Positions 8,284 to 16,824 of a stretch of 36,315 bases of DNA are shown here, piece by piece; within the stretch, counting starts at the first letter, position 1, and each line of letters opens with the position of its first letter. A program made the translations under genes and the position numbers. Under the pieces are notes generated by a model. It was not told the origin of the DNA, searched no databases, and saw only the letters and a program-made list of their open reading frames with translations. The stretch is from an endosymbiont of Lamellibrachia barhami (GTDB taxonomy: Bacteria; Pseudomonadota; Gammaproteobacteria; Chromatiales; Chromatiaceae), in NCBI RefSeq assembly GCF_011947365.2, contig NZ_JAAVSH020000001.1, positions 2,551,823-2,588,137 of the forward strand, in the 5' to 3' direction.

Positions 8284-9696
8284 ATGACGGATCTATTGTT
8301 GCTCAGCACCCCATTGGCCGGCGACACCCTGCCAGGCGGTCTCTGCCCTTCTCTCTCCAACATCACCCTTGGCAGCTATCTGCGCAGCGAAGGGGTTGCA
8401 GTTTCAGTCCTCGATCCCAGTACCGATCTCGATGACGAAGGGGATTCCGATTCCCCCAGGGCACTGCTGGAACGCATCGCCGATGCCGTGCTGAAGGAGT
8501 CGCCTCAAATGGTCGGCATCGCCTGCCTGTCACCCGTTGAAGGACGGTTCGGCGCCGCCATGGCGAGGGTCCTGAAACAGCGCAACGAGTCACTGCCGGT
8601 GGTACTGGGTGGTGTCTGGGTTACCGCCTGTGGCGCGGAGATCCTCGAACGCTGTCCCGAAATCGATGCCATCGTTGCAGGGCCTGGGGAACAGGCCGCA
8701 CTCGCTCTGGCAAGGAACGGCCTGCAAAATCCGGCTTCGATACCAGGACTGGTGTGGCGCGATGGAGAAAAGATCCATTCCAACCCGCCCGCAGAAACCC
8801 TCCCCACGGCACCGCCGGTGGATATGTCCCTGATGCGCCATCCGGAACGCTATGACATCTTCTGCTGGCTTACCAGCCGGGGCTGCCCCTACCACTGCAC
8901 CTTCTGCACCGAGCGCCTGACCAATCCTGGCTTCACCCACAACCCTATCGAAAAGGTGAAAGCGGATCTCGAACTCTTTTCCAACATGGAAAAGTCCTGG
9001 TATCTGTGGATCTGCGACCCCCTGTTCGGGGTCAATCGCAAGCGGCTCGCAGAGGTCTGCAGTCTAGTCAAAGAGACCCCCATGCAGTTTCTGGCCGAAA
9101 GCCGGGTGGATGTCCTGCATCCGGAGGATGTGCCGCAACTCGCGGCAGCGGGTTGCGACCTCATCTACTTTGGGCTTGAGGCAGTCGGCCACCAGTCTCT
9201 GCGTGAACTGGAGAAGATCGATGCCCGTCCAAAGGTGCATGAAAGGTATCTTGAGGGTACACGCAACCTGGTGGAGGCCTGTCTGAAGAACGATATCCTG
9301 CCGGTATTCGGTATTCTGCAGCCGGTGCCCGGCGATACGCCGGAGGACCTGGCGTTCACCCTGGATTTTCTTCGGGAACTGGCCGCCATCGCTGAGCGTC
9401 TCGGGGATGCCGCCAACCGGCTCGGTCCCTGCTTCTACGCCTTCCCCCTGCGCTTTGACCGGGGCGCACCTTACGAAACGATGCAGGGACACCTGGACGA
9501 AAAAGGCGTCAGCACCACAGCCAATACCGATCCACTGTTCGATGACCGCTTTCTGGAGATCGCCTCTCCAAGCATTGACGAACAGACAGCGGAGACCTTC
9601 AGGGAGGCGGTTCGCGCACTGAACCCGGCATCCGATTATGTGCGTCAACGCCTGCTGCGCTCCTACCCCAGACCCTACATCGAATTCGATGCCTGA
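8284..9696 (+). CDS. B12-binding-domain radical SAM protein
   Basis: A 470-residue enzyme. Residues 1-140 look like a cobalamin-binding-type Rossmann domain (MVGIACLSPVEG, then PVVLGGVWVT and AIVAGPGEQA), though no DxHxxG motif is visible, so B12 binding is uncertain. The radical SAM core has the 4Fe-4S ligand set C201-x3-C205-x2-C208 in SRGCPYHCTFC, followed by FGLEAVGHQSLRELEK. The start at 8284 is preferred because GGAG lies nine bases upstream; an in-frame TTG at 8224 would add 20 residues without a ribosome binding site. The gene overlaps the epimerase-like gene by eight bases. Substrate unknown; members often act in lipid, hopanoid or natural-product modification. Confidence 0.85.
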   Translation: MTDLLLLSTPLAGDTLPGGLCPSLSNITLGSYLRSEGVAVSVLDPSTDLDDEGDSDSPRALLERIADAVLKESPQMVGIACLSPVEGRFGAAMARVLKQRNESLPVVLGGVWVTACGAEILERCPEIDAIVAGPGEQAALALARNGLQNPASIPGLVWRDGEKIHSNPPAETLPTAPPVDMSLMRHPERYDIFCWLTSRGCPYHCTFCTERLTNPGFTHNPIEKVKADLELFSNMEKSWYLWICDPLFGVNRKRLAEVCSLVKETPMQFLAESRVDVLHPEDVPQLAAAGCDLIYFGLEAVGHQSLRELEKIDARPKVHERYLEGTRNLVEACLKNDILPVFGILQPVPGDTPEDLAFTLDFLRELAAIAERLGDAANRLGPCFYAFPLRFDRGAPYETMQGHLDEKGVSTTANTDPLFDDRFLEIASPSIDEQTAETFREAVRALNPASDYVRQRLLRSYPRPYIEFDA

Positions 9697-10594
9697 CCCC
9701 CAACGAATCGCCGTCATCGGCAGTACCGGCTGTGGTGGCCGGGCAGTGGTCAGCGCCCTGCGGGCTGCCGGAAACCAAGTCCTTGGCATCTCCCGTGGCG
9801 AGAGCAACGGCCCCGCCCCAGATTTCATCTGCGATCGGCACGACACTGGACGCTTGCGCCAACAGCTGGCCGAATTCCAGCCCCAGGCAGTGGTCGATCA
9901 GATTGCTTATAGCGAAGACGACGTCACCTCTCTTACCGAAACATTTCCCGCGAGCACCCGCCGCTACCTGTTTGTCAGCAGCGCAGTGGTCTATGGTCCC
10001 GGTTGTGACAGAGCCTACCGGGAGAGCGATTCAGCAGAACCGAACGGATTCTTCGCGGAAGCAAAACTGGCGGCGGAAAATGCAGCGCTGAAATGGGCGG
10101 TGAGTGGCCGGGAGACCGTCTCTCTACGCCTTGGGGGACTCTATGGGCCGGGGCACGCTCCACTCACCCCGTTCGGCAGAGACCCTGGGTTACCACAACG
10201 TCTGAATGCGCAGGAATCCCTCCCGATCCTCAGAGACGATCAGTCACTGCTGCAACCCTGGTTTGCGGCAGATCACGGCGCACTGATTCGGGATCTCGTC
10301 TCTCTACCGAACCTCCCGGCCCTGCTCAATGTGGCCGGCGACGAGCGGTTCAACTGGCAGACCTTAATGAGAACCTGGTCCCGCGCCTGCGGTGCGCCCG
10401 CTCCCCATTTTGAATACTGCTCAGAAGAAGAGATCAAGGCTCGCGCACCGGCAACACTGCAACCCTATCTTGACGCACTCCTGCGTCCACCTGTGATGGA
10501 CCTCGACAGATTGCACCGTCTGGCGCTGGGAAACCAACCGGCCACCCCTCTGATAGACGGTGGCAAACAGGTGTTTGACTGGATGGAGAAATAG
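9689..10594 (+). CDS. NAD(P)-dependent epimerase/dehydratase-like SDR protein
   Basis: A 301-residue extended short-chain dehydrogenase/reductase. The N-terminal nucleotide-binding motif is GSTGCGG (residues 11-17). The active-site area reads SSAVVYGPG and then NGFFAEAKLAAE: Lys126 of YxxxK is present, but the Tyr is replaced by Phe122, so the usual proton donor seems absent. LRLGGLYGPGH is the expected downstream family segment. The ATG lies in the ATGCCTGA overlap with the preceding radical SAM stop, so the two are coupled. Only four bases separate it from the patatin gene. It could be a sugar-nucleotide or lipid-modifying enzyme, or a non-catalytic binding protein. Confidence 0.82.
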   Translation: MPDPQRIAVIGSTGCGGRAVVSALRAAGNQVLGISRGESNGPAPDFICDRHDTGRLRQQLAEFQPQAVVDQIAYSEDDVTSLTETFPASTRRYLFVSSAVVYGPGCDRAYRESDSAEPNGFFAEAKLAAENAALKWAVSGRETVSLRLGGLYGPGHAPLTPFGRDPGLPQRLNAQESLPILRDDQSLLQPWFAADHGALIRDLVSLPNLPALLNVAGDERFNWQTLMRTWSRACGAPAPHFEYCSEEEIKARAPATLQPYLDALLRPPVMDLDRLHRLALGNQPATPLIDGGKQVFDWMEK

Positions 10595-10598
10595 CCGG

Positions 10599-12803
10599 AT
10601 GCCCGTGGCAGTAAAACGCATTCTGCTCGCCCTTCTGCTGCTGTGCCAACTGCCCACCGCTCTGGCGCAACAGCAGATTGAAAGACCAAAAATTGGCCTT
10701 GCGCTGAGTGGCGGCGGCGCAAGAGGCGCAGCTCACGTCGGCATTCTAAAAGTCCTTGAAGCACTCAGAATTCCCATCGACTATATCGCGGGCACCAGCA
10801 TGGGCGCCATCATCGGCGGACTCTATGCGAGCGGAATGAGTCCGGAGACAATCGAACAACATCTGACCTCAATGGATTGGGAGAATCTGTTCGATGACGA
10901 TCTCAGCCGCACCAAACACAACATGCGCGGCAAGATCAATTCCCGATTGCCACTGATCAATGCGAAACTTGGGGTAAAGGAACGGGAAATCAGCCTGCCG
11001 ACGGCTATGATCCAGGGACAGAAATTCAGTCTGGAACTGAAACGGCTGACCCTTGGCGTGTCGGAGATCACAGACTTCTCTCGTCTGCCCATCCCCTTTA
11101 GAGCCGTTGCCACTGAGATTGCAACCGGCAATCCCATTATTCTCAGCAAAGGCGACCTCGCCCTGGCAATCCAGGCCAGCATGACCATACCCGGAGTCTT
11201 TGCCGGTGTGGAGATCGAAAACCGATTACTGGTCGACGGTGGAGTTTCCAACAATCTGCCTATCGACGTAGTCAGAGAGATGGGGGCGGATATCGTCATC
11301 GCCGTGGATATCAGCACACCGCTCTACCATCAGGATGAGCTAACCACTGCCCTGACTATAGTGGAGCAGTTGACGACCATCCTCACGCGACGCAATACCG
11401 AAACACAAATCGCCGCCCTCAGTGATCGGGACATACTGATTATTCCTGCATTGGATGATATCGAGAGTGCCGACTTCAAACAAACCGGCGAAGCGATCAG
11501 GATTGGTAAGGTTGCAGCTGAAGCAATAAAACCAGCGCTCTCCCGGCTGGCGCTTGGTGAACAGGCATACCACAACTATCGTGAGAAACGCCGGATCAAG
11601 CCAACCACACCCATTGTGGAGTTTATACGCGTCGAGAACCAATCTGAGTTGCGCGACGAGCTTCTCAGCAGTCGTCTGTCCATCCACTCGGGCGCGCCGC
11701 TTGATCTCATAGCACTCGAACAGAGTATTGACGAGATCTATGGCCTGGATATTTTTGAAAGCGTCCGCTACAGATTGATCGAAGAAGCGGGCAAAACCGG
11801 CCTGTTGATCAAAGCCAAAGAGAAGCGCTGGGGTACGGACTTTCTACAGTTTGGTTTGAACTTCAGCGTTAATCCCCGCCTTGGCGATTCCCACTTCAAT
11901 GCATCTTCAGCCTATACTATAAAACCACTCAACGACCTCAATGGAGAGTTGAAAACCTTTGTCCAACTCGGCAGGGAACCCACACTCTTCACCGAACTCT
12001 ACCAGCCACTGGATAGCGAATCTGAATTTTTCGTCCATCCCATCCTTTTCTATTCAACCCAGTATGTCGGCAAATATCTTGACGACAATCTGGTGGCTGA
12101 ATACGGGATCAAAAAGTACGGTGTCGGCTTATCCGCGGGGAGGGAACTGGGCAAGTGGGGCCGCATTGAGCTGGGTTATCGAAGATTTCTTGGGGATCTG
12201 GACTATGTGGCCGGGCCGCCCAAACTACAGGGATACGATTTCAGTGGCGGTGAACTCTATGGCAGTTTTAAGCTGGATGAGGTGGATGACATCTATTTTC
12301 CCAGGGAAGGCTTTCGTTCAACACTTCGTTGGACCGGTTCGCGCCGCAGCCTTGGCGCCGATAACGACTTTGACCAGTTTGAACTGCAGTTCAACCTGGC
12401 AAAAAGCTGGGACGACCACACCCTTTTCGCCACGGGTTCACTCAACAGCACACAGGACGACAACGCACCGCTACAAGACCGATTCACACTTGGCGGCTTT
12501 CTGCACCTGTCGGGGCTGTCGGAAAATCAGATCATAGGACAGCACACCGCACTGCTTGTCGGCAGTTATATGTTTCGACTTCACCGCAGCAAATACTTTC
12601 CGGTCTATGCGGGCGCTTCCCTGGAAATGGGCAATGCCTGGCAAAGCCGTGATGATATAAGTCTGAATGACATGCGCTACGCCAGCAGTCTCTATCTTGG
12701 GGCCGATACGCCGGTCGGACCGCTCTATTTTGCCTACGGTCATGCCGAGGGCGGCCAATACGGCTTCTATCTTTTCCTGCGCCGACCATTGTTTATGGAC
12801 TGA
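10599..12803 (+). CDS. Patatin-like phospholipase autotransporter (type Vd, PlpD-like)
   Basis: A 735-residue secreted phospholipase carrying its own outer-membrane pore. A signal peptide (about 1-24, ending ALA-QQQ) is followed by a patatin domain with the oxyanion motif GGGARG (38-43), nucleophile Ser67 in GTSMG and the catalytic Asp213 in VDGGVSNN. A POTRA-like segment (about 345-425) leads into a C-terminal beta-barrel with alternating aromatic strands, ending YLFLRRPLFMD. This order matches PlpD of Pseudomonas and FplA of Fusobacterium. The ATG at 10599 starts the signal peptide; a GTG 13 codons upstream lies inside the previous gene. Third gene of the radical SAM run. It may act on host or competitor membranes, or on the cell's own lipids. 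Confidence 0.88.
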   Translation: MPVAVKRILLALLLLCQLPTALAQQQIERPKIGLALSGGGARGAAHVGILKVLEALRIPIDYIAGTSMGAIIGGLYASGMSPETIEQHLTSMDWENLFDDDLSRTKHNMRGKINSRLPLINAKLGVKEREISLPTAMIQGQKFSLELKRLTLGVSEITDFSRLPIPFRAVATEIATGNPIILSKGDLALAIQASMTIPGVFAGVEIENRLLVDGGVSNNLPIDVVREMGADIVIAVDISTPLYHQDELTTALTIVEQLTTILTRRNTETQIAALSDRDILIIPALDDIESADFKQTGEAIRIGKVAAEAIKPALSRLALGEQAYHNYREKRRIKPTTPIVEFIRVENQSELRDELLSSRLSIHSGAPLDLIALEQSIDEIYGLDIFESVRYRLIEEAGKTGLLIKAKEKRWGTDFLQFGLNFSVNPRLGDSHFNASSAYTIKPLNDLNGELKTFVQLGREPTLFTELYQPLDSESEFFVHPILFYSTQYVGKYLDDNLVAEYGIKKYGVGLSAGRELGKWGRIELGYRRFLGDLDYVAGPPKLQGYDFSGGELYGSFKLDEVDDIYFPREGFRSTLRWTGSRRSLGADNDFDQFELQFNLAKSWDDHTLFATGSLNSTQDDNAPLQDRFTLGGFLHLSGLSENQIIGQHTALLVGSYMFRLHRSKYFPVYAGASLEMGNAWQSRDDISLNDMRYASSLYLGADTPVGPLYFAYGHAEGGQYGFYLFLRRPLFMD

Positions 12804-12821
12804 GACCCTACCCCCTATCTA

Positions 12822-14294
12822 TTACCGATCGGTTGCCTCCGTATACCACACCCCCGTATCGAGACCGTTACGGGAAGCCGCATCCATGACGGATTCCAGC
12901 CAGGCGGCAGGTCCGGCGATATAGACCTCCGTCCGGTCACTATCTGTAGCGGCATTAAGTATTAACTGCGCCAGTTCGTCTGCAGAGATATCATTCGCTG
13001 TGCTGGTATAGCTGAAATTATCCAGCGAATCGTCCCAGGAGCGGCAGAGATTATCCAGCGAGGAGTCCGCAGGATTTCCGCCTATGTGGATCAGGTTCAA
13101 CCCTTCCGCATTGTCGATGGTAATAGCCTGTTCCACCAGGCTCTTGATCGGTGAGAAACCGCCCTCTTTAGCCAGAAACAGTGTCGGCACCGTGGAGTCC
13201 TCCTGCAACACAAAACCACCCTTCGGCCCCTCTAACAGTACCGTCTGCCTGGCAAGGGTAGCGTCAAAAACAGCATCCCCAAAATCAACATCATCTTCCT
13301 TGAAGATGATGAATTGCAGATTACGTCCATCGCAAGGGCAACTGGCGATATAGAGATCGGCAGTACGACCATCCTCAGTGGTGACACTTACCGACTGTCC
13401 TGCCTTGAAACGTAGCGACCGGGTACGAGGCGTCTGCACATTCATGAGCGCCAGCGACTCTCCCACCAGTTCTATTTTTTTAACCTGAGCCCTGATCTGC
13501 TGATGCGGCAGCGCCTCTGACATACCCGCTTCACCCGCCTCGACAACCAGGTCGGATATGGCCGTATTAGAACAGGCCAGCACATAGCCTGCTTCCTGTT
13601 CTTTGGTACTGAGCACATAGTCGTGGTTACGCAGTTTTCGCACAGCACCGGAGACCACCTTGCATTTACAGGCACCACAGTTTCCGCCGGTACAGCCATA
13701 ATCAAGATAGAGTCCGGCTTTTAATCCTGCCTCCAGAATGGAATCATTGCCTTCGATAAAAAACTCATGACCACTGGGCAGAAGACGTACGCTGGCACTG
13801 ACGATCTTCAACATGGCATCTTTTGCAAACAGGGTTGCCTTCGCATCTGAGGCGCGACCCAGCCGGTCTATCGCTCTGCTCAGCCGTTGGATACAGCGCT
13901 CCACCTCGGCAGGAAGCTCCTCCTCTGAAGCATTTAGAGCGGACTGTAGATTGGAGCGGGTTTCGTTGAGCAGATTCTCTGATGCGTTGAGTGAAGACTT
14001 TGTCTGCACCAGAGTATGCTGGAACTCCTTCAACCGGGTCATCAACACCTGCGGATCAGGCATCCATCCATCGCTATAGTGCGCCTTGGGACGGGCCTCC
14101 CGCTTGATGCGCTGCACCCGCTCCAGAACGGGGTCCTTCTCCATATCGATATGCGGGTAGAGAGAGACCAGGATCTCGACAGTAAGCTTACCTTCGAAGG
14201 TATCCGCGCCTTCCTTGCGTACCCTTTTCTGCAGTTCACCGCGGCTGACGCCCGCGAGCCGGGCTGCGCGAGACAGGGACAATAGTTTTGACAT
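12822..14294 (-). CDS. HTH / coiled-coil / 2Fe-2S ferredoxin / FNR-like reductase fusion
   Basis: A 490-residue protein of unusual architecture. Residues 5-30 look like a helix-turn-helix (LSRAARLAGVSRGELQKRV). Residues 80-150 are a predicted coiled coil. Residues 160-250 are a plant-type 2Fe-2S domain with ligands Cys201, Cys206, Cys209 and Cys241 (YGCTGGNCGACKC). The rest resembles a ferredoxin-NADP reductase-like module, but the FAD-binding RxYS motif is replaced (TADLYIAS) and the usual GGGTG nucleotide loop reads KEGGFSPIKS. It could be a redox-sensing regulator or an electron-transfer protein. A GAGGA ribosome binding site precedes the ATG. It converges with the patatin gene with an 18-base gap. 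Confidence 0.75.
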   Translation of the reverse strand: MSKLLSLSRAARLAGVSRGELQKRVRKEGADTFEGKLTVEILVSLYPHIDMEKDPVLERVQRIKREARPKAHYSDGWMPDPQVLMTRLKEFQHTLVQTKSSLNASENLLNETRSNLQSALNASEEELPAEVERCIQRLSRAIDRLGRASDAKATLFAKDAMLKIVSASVRLLPSGHEFFIEGNDSILEAGLKAGLYLDYGCTGGNCGACKCKVVSGAVRKLRNHDYVLSTKEQEAGYVLACSNTAISDLVVEAGEAGMSEALPHQQIRAQVKKIELVGESLALMNVQTPRTRSLRFKAGQSVSVTTEDGRTADLYIASCPCDGRNLQFIIFKEDDVDFGDAVFDATLARQTVLLEGPKGGFVLQEDSTVPTLFLAKEGGFSPIKSLVEQAITIDNAEGLNLIHIGGNPADSSLDNLCRSWDDSLDNFSYTSTANDISADELAQLILNAATDSDRTEVYIAGPAAWLESVMDAASRNGLDTGVWYTEATDR

Positions 14295-14634
14295 TGAATT
14301 TTCCTCGGTCTTTTCTCCGCTGAGATGGCAATAGTAGCAACTCTATCCTGCATGGTGCCAGTGTGAGTTTATAGGCTTCCAACCATCAATAATCCTGATA
14401 ATCAAAAAAGACACATCAGGATCTGTCGAAAATTCTTACACCAGAACAAAATCATATATTGCCTGTAATTTCAAAATGTTATGTAATTATTTATATAAAT
14501 CGAATAGAAAATGGCATGAACAGTCTGCTTTTTTGTCGGAACATTTGACACTTTTCAGCAGTCGACCCATTCGGTGCAATTCAACTCATTGAATTATTAG
14601 AAAATTTTTATTCCGGTATAAATATTGCGTAATA

Positions 14635-14666
14635 ATGAACGAGCACTTCGATGAACGAGCACTTCG
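14635..14666 (+). repeat. Tandem 16-base direct repeat
   Basis: Two perfect adjacent copies of ATGAACGAGCACTTCG stand just upstream of the ribosome binding site of the 30-codon ORF. The first copy opens a 15-codon frame (MNEHFDERALRRRAI) whose TGA overlaps the ATG of the next ORF, so the repeat may create a leader-peptide arrangement. No function is known. Confidence 0.85.
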
Positions 14667-14678
14667 CAGGAGAGCAAT

Positions 14679-14771
14679 ATGAAAGAATCTGAGAAAATTC
14701 TTAGTGGATGGCCCGAGGATCCGGCATGGCCAGATCCATTCGGCAATGATCCGTACGATATTGTTGATTGA
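14679..14771 (+). CDS. Small 30-residue acidic Trp/Pro-rich peptide (hypothetical)
   Basis: An ATG at 14679 with AGGAGAG four to ten bases upstream, an unusually good ribosome binding site, opens 30 codons ending at a TGA. The product begins MKESEKILSGWPEDP and continues AWPDPFGNDPYDIVD: strongly acidic, with two WP pairs and no hydrophobic segment. The stop falls in a (TTGA)5 repeat that closes all three frames. A perfect hairpin follows 65 bases later. I do not recognise the peptide; it could be a regulatory leader peptide, a small protein or a modified-peptide precursor. No modifying enzyme is adjacent, though the radical SAM gene lies about 5 kb away. Confidence 0.5.
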   Translation: MKESEKILSGWPEDPAWPDPFGNDPYDIVD

Positions 14772-14783
14772 TTGATTGATTGA
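14764..14783 (+). repeat. (TTGA)5 tetranucleotide repeat
   Basis: Five exact copies of TTGA at the 3' end of the 30-codon ORF. Because the period is four, the TGA triplets fall in every frame, so slippage would still end translation immediately. Confidence 0.85.
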
Positions 14784-14835
14784 CCTGAGCAACCAACGAT
14801 CACAAGACATAGATCGCGGTAAAAACAAACGAGTC

Positions 14836-14871
14836 TGCCGGTTATCTGCAATGTATTACAGATAACCGGCA
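14836..14871 (+). terminator. Perfect 13-bp hairpin, probable terminator
   Basis: TGCCGGTTATCTG pairs perfectly with CAGATAACCGGCA around a 10-base loop. Only a short, broken T-run follows (ATTTC), so it may be a terminator for the small ORF transcript, an RNA stabiliser or a protein-binding palindrome. Confidence 0.6.
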
Positions 14872-15265
14872 TTTCAATCGAGAACAGCAAAAACACCTCG
14901 CTGTATCCAGCCTGCGTTACTCAGCGCCTGTCTCGGACAGCCCCCCCCTTTACTTCAGAGTCAGCGTTCCAGGCATCATTCAGTTCGTTCATCCAGTCAG
15001 CAGAAAAAAGTTCAGCCATTCCAGGTACTTTGTGCGAGGATAAGAAATTAAAATTTGCTTTGAACCCAAATTCTCCTCAGTGATCCGCATAACACCAGAA
15101 TTCACAGGTCTGATCAAACATAGCGGATCATAAAAAGGCACCGTACAACAAGCAGTGTTTGCCGGTTCCACAAACTTGAACCGACCTGCAACTTGTCACC
15201 CGATCATTTGTGTAATAACTTATTCACGCCGCATCCCGGGGGACTAATAACCCCAAGAATAAAGG

Positions 15266-15282
15266 TTACGAAAGTTTCGTAA
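15266..15282. promoter_or_regulatory. Palindrome TTACGAAA-G-TTTCGTAA upstream of the OmpA-like gene
   Basis: A perfect eight-base inverted repeat around a single G, about 70 bases before the ATG of the OmpA-like gene. The size and position suit a transcription-factor operator, but the regulator is unknown. Confidence 0.45.
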
Positions 15283-15353
15283 TCACCTGGAAGATTGTTG
15301 TATCCACGCCAACAGCGTCGGTGAGGCTGTCTATATTTACATAGGGAACTGAC

Positions 15354-16028
15354 ATGAAACATCACATTTTACTATCATTCACTACTGCCGCCATTCTGTT
15401 ATCAGGCGCACTTTCCGTTTCTGCCGAAGAGAGTCTCGTCGACGGCTACGCCAAGTCCGGCGGAGGAGTCGCCAAAAACAGCTACGGTGAGTGCTGGCGC
15501 ACCGGTTACGCCAACTCAACCGAAAAACTGCTGGAGTGTGGATACGAGGCCCCAAAACCGGAGCCCATGGCGGCGCCAGCCCCAGTGCCTGAACCCGAGC
15601 CTGTGGTCGTGACCAAGGAAGTCGTCGCAACCAACACTGCAGTCAGCTTGACCACCACCATCGCCGAGATGGTCGACATCAAGGCCGGAGTCCTGTTCGG
15701 CTTCGACAGCGCCGAACTTTCAGATGATGGCAAGTCGATCATCAACGAACGCATCCAACGTTTCAGCGGCAAGAACGTCAAGACCCTTGAGGTCAAGGTA
15801 GTGGGATACACCGATGCCAGTGGTCCCGCCGCCTATAATCTAAAACTGTCTGAACGCCGCGCACGGACGGTTGCCGACTACCTCGAGCAAAATACTAAGA
15901 TCCCGGATGAGGAAATCGAGTCCGTCGGCATGGGCGAAGAATACCCCATCGCCGATAACGGCACTCGAGAAGGTCGTAAACTCAACCGCCGTGTGGAGAT
16001 CCACTTCGAAGGAACGATGGAGAGATAG
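15354..16028 (+). CDS. OmpA-family outer-membrane/peptidoglycan-binding protein
   Basis: A 224-residue exported protein. A signal peptide (about 1-24, ending SVSA-EE) is followed by a short Cys-containing region (ECWRTGY and LLECGYE), a Pro/Glu-rich linker (PKPEPMAAPAPVPEPEP) and an OmpA C-terminal domain (about 115-222) with VLFGFDSAEL, VVGYTDASGP, LSERRARTVADYL and the terminal NRRVEIHF. The OmpA domain binds diaminopimelate in peptidoglycan, anchoring the outer membrane. There is no beta-barrel domain, so it is smaller than classical OmpA and closer to the short OmpA-like proteins common in sulfur-oxidising gammaproteobacteria. A hairpin terminator follows the stop. Confidence 0.9.
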   Translation: MKHHILLSFTTAAILLSGALSVSAEESLVDGYAKSGGGVAKNSYGECWRTGYANSTEKLLECGYEAPKPEPMAAPAPVPEPEPVVVTKEVVATNTAVSLTTTIAEMVDIKAGVLFGFDSAELSDDGKSIINERIQRFSGKNVKTLEVKVVGYTDASGPAAYNLKLSERRARTVADYLEQNTKIPDEEIESVGMGEEYPIADNGTREGRKLNRRVEIHFEGTMER

Positions 16029-16040
16029 ACGCCCATCACT

Positions 16041-16062
16041 CCCGGCGGCACAGGCCGCCGGG
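16041..16062 (+). terminator. Rho-independent-type terminator after the OmpA-like gene
   Basis: CCCGGCGGC pairs with GCCGCCGGG around an ACAG loop, 13 bases after the stop. It is followed by AATCTTCCCCCTT, a weak T-tract, so termination may be partial. Confidence 0.65.
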
Positions 16063-16230
16063 AATCTTCCCCCTTCGCATGCGGCGCATCGTCCTCCATA
16101 TTCATTCCAGACTCTGATAAAATCCGATCTGAGCCTGGCCCATCCCTGGCTGGTATTCTCTTCATTTTGAACAACTTGAAGTCAATGTCTGTGGAAACAA
16201 GAAAATGAAAAACATTCGGAAAGAGAGATC

Positions 16231-16752
16231 ATGACGACATCATCACTACGCGCCTTCATTCTGCTGCTATTCCTGACCAGCCTGTTCGTGTTACCGGGTT
16301 GCTCCTCGCTGATCGTTCACTCAAAAGAGGGCACAGAAACCACTGTCATAATGCTGCGCCATACTGAGCGCACTCAGATCAGCAAAATGTTAACCGAGAA
16401 AGGGAAAGCGCGGGCCCGTGCGCTGGTCAATGCAGTGGGTGACAGAAAAATCCATGCAATCTACAGCCCTGATATTCAGCGCAACCTGGACACAGTACAA
16501 CCACTGGCCGATCACCATGGCCTTACAATTATCCGTGTCAGCCGAGGTGACATCACTGATATTCCGAAGAGAATTGCCCAGCAACATGCTGGTGAAACAG
16601 TGGTCTGGGTCGGTAATACCTTCAATCTGGAATCACTCTACTGGATGATGGGCGGCGCAGGTGAACCACCGGACAACTACGGTGACCTGTTCGTTCTGAC
16701 CATTCCCGATAAAGGTGAGACTCGGGTAGTCAAAAGCCGCTTTGGAGATTGA
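16231..16752 (+). CDS. Histidine phosphatase-superfamily lipoprotein (SixA-like)
   Basis: A 173-residue protein with a lipoprotein signal (lipobox LPGC, Cys24) and a histidine-phosphatase fold. The phospho-accepting His44 and Arg43 are in MLRHTER, and SPDIQRNLDTVQPL is the second conserved Arg segment. The distal motif, normally GHxNT with a second catalytic His, reads VVWVGNTFNLE, so that His appears to be missing. The protein may be inactive as a phosphatase or belong to a variant subfamily. It would be tethered to a membrane facing the periplasm. The next gene converges with a gap of about 70 bases. Confidence 0.82.
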   Translation: MTTSSLRAFILLLFLTSLFVLPGCSSLIVHSKEGTETTVIMLRHTERTQISKMLTEKGKARARALVNAVGDRKIHAIYSPDIQRNLDTVQPLADHHGLTIIRVSRGDITDIPKRIAQQHAGETVVWVGNTFNLESLYWMMGGAGEPPDNYGDLFVLTIPDKGETRVVKSRFGD

Positions 16753-16824
16753 GTGATCTGACAAGCACTCCTATGAGGCGGCGCAGGAATCAATGCTGAA
16801 TTCCTATACCAGAAAATCATTCCC

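Larger units (their letters stand above)
14295..15353. other. Long intergenic region with several small elements
   Basis: About 1.06 kb between the ferredoxin fusion and the OmpA-like gene. It holds a tandem 16-base repeat, a 30-codon ORF with a strong ribosome binding site, a TTGA microsatellite, a perfect hairpin and a palindrome close to the OmpA gene, all listed separately. It also contains a run of eight C near 14942. No larger coding frame on either strand resembles a known family. Confidence 0.6.
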
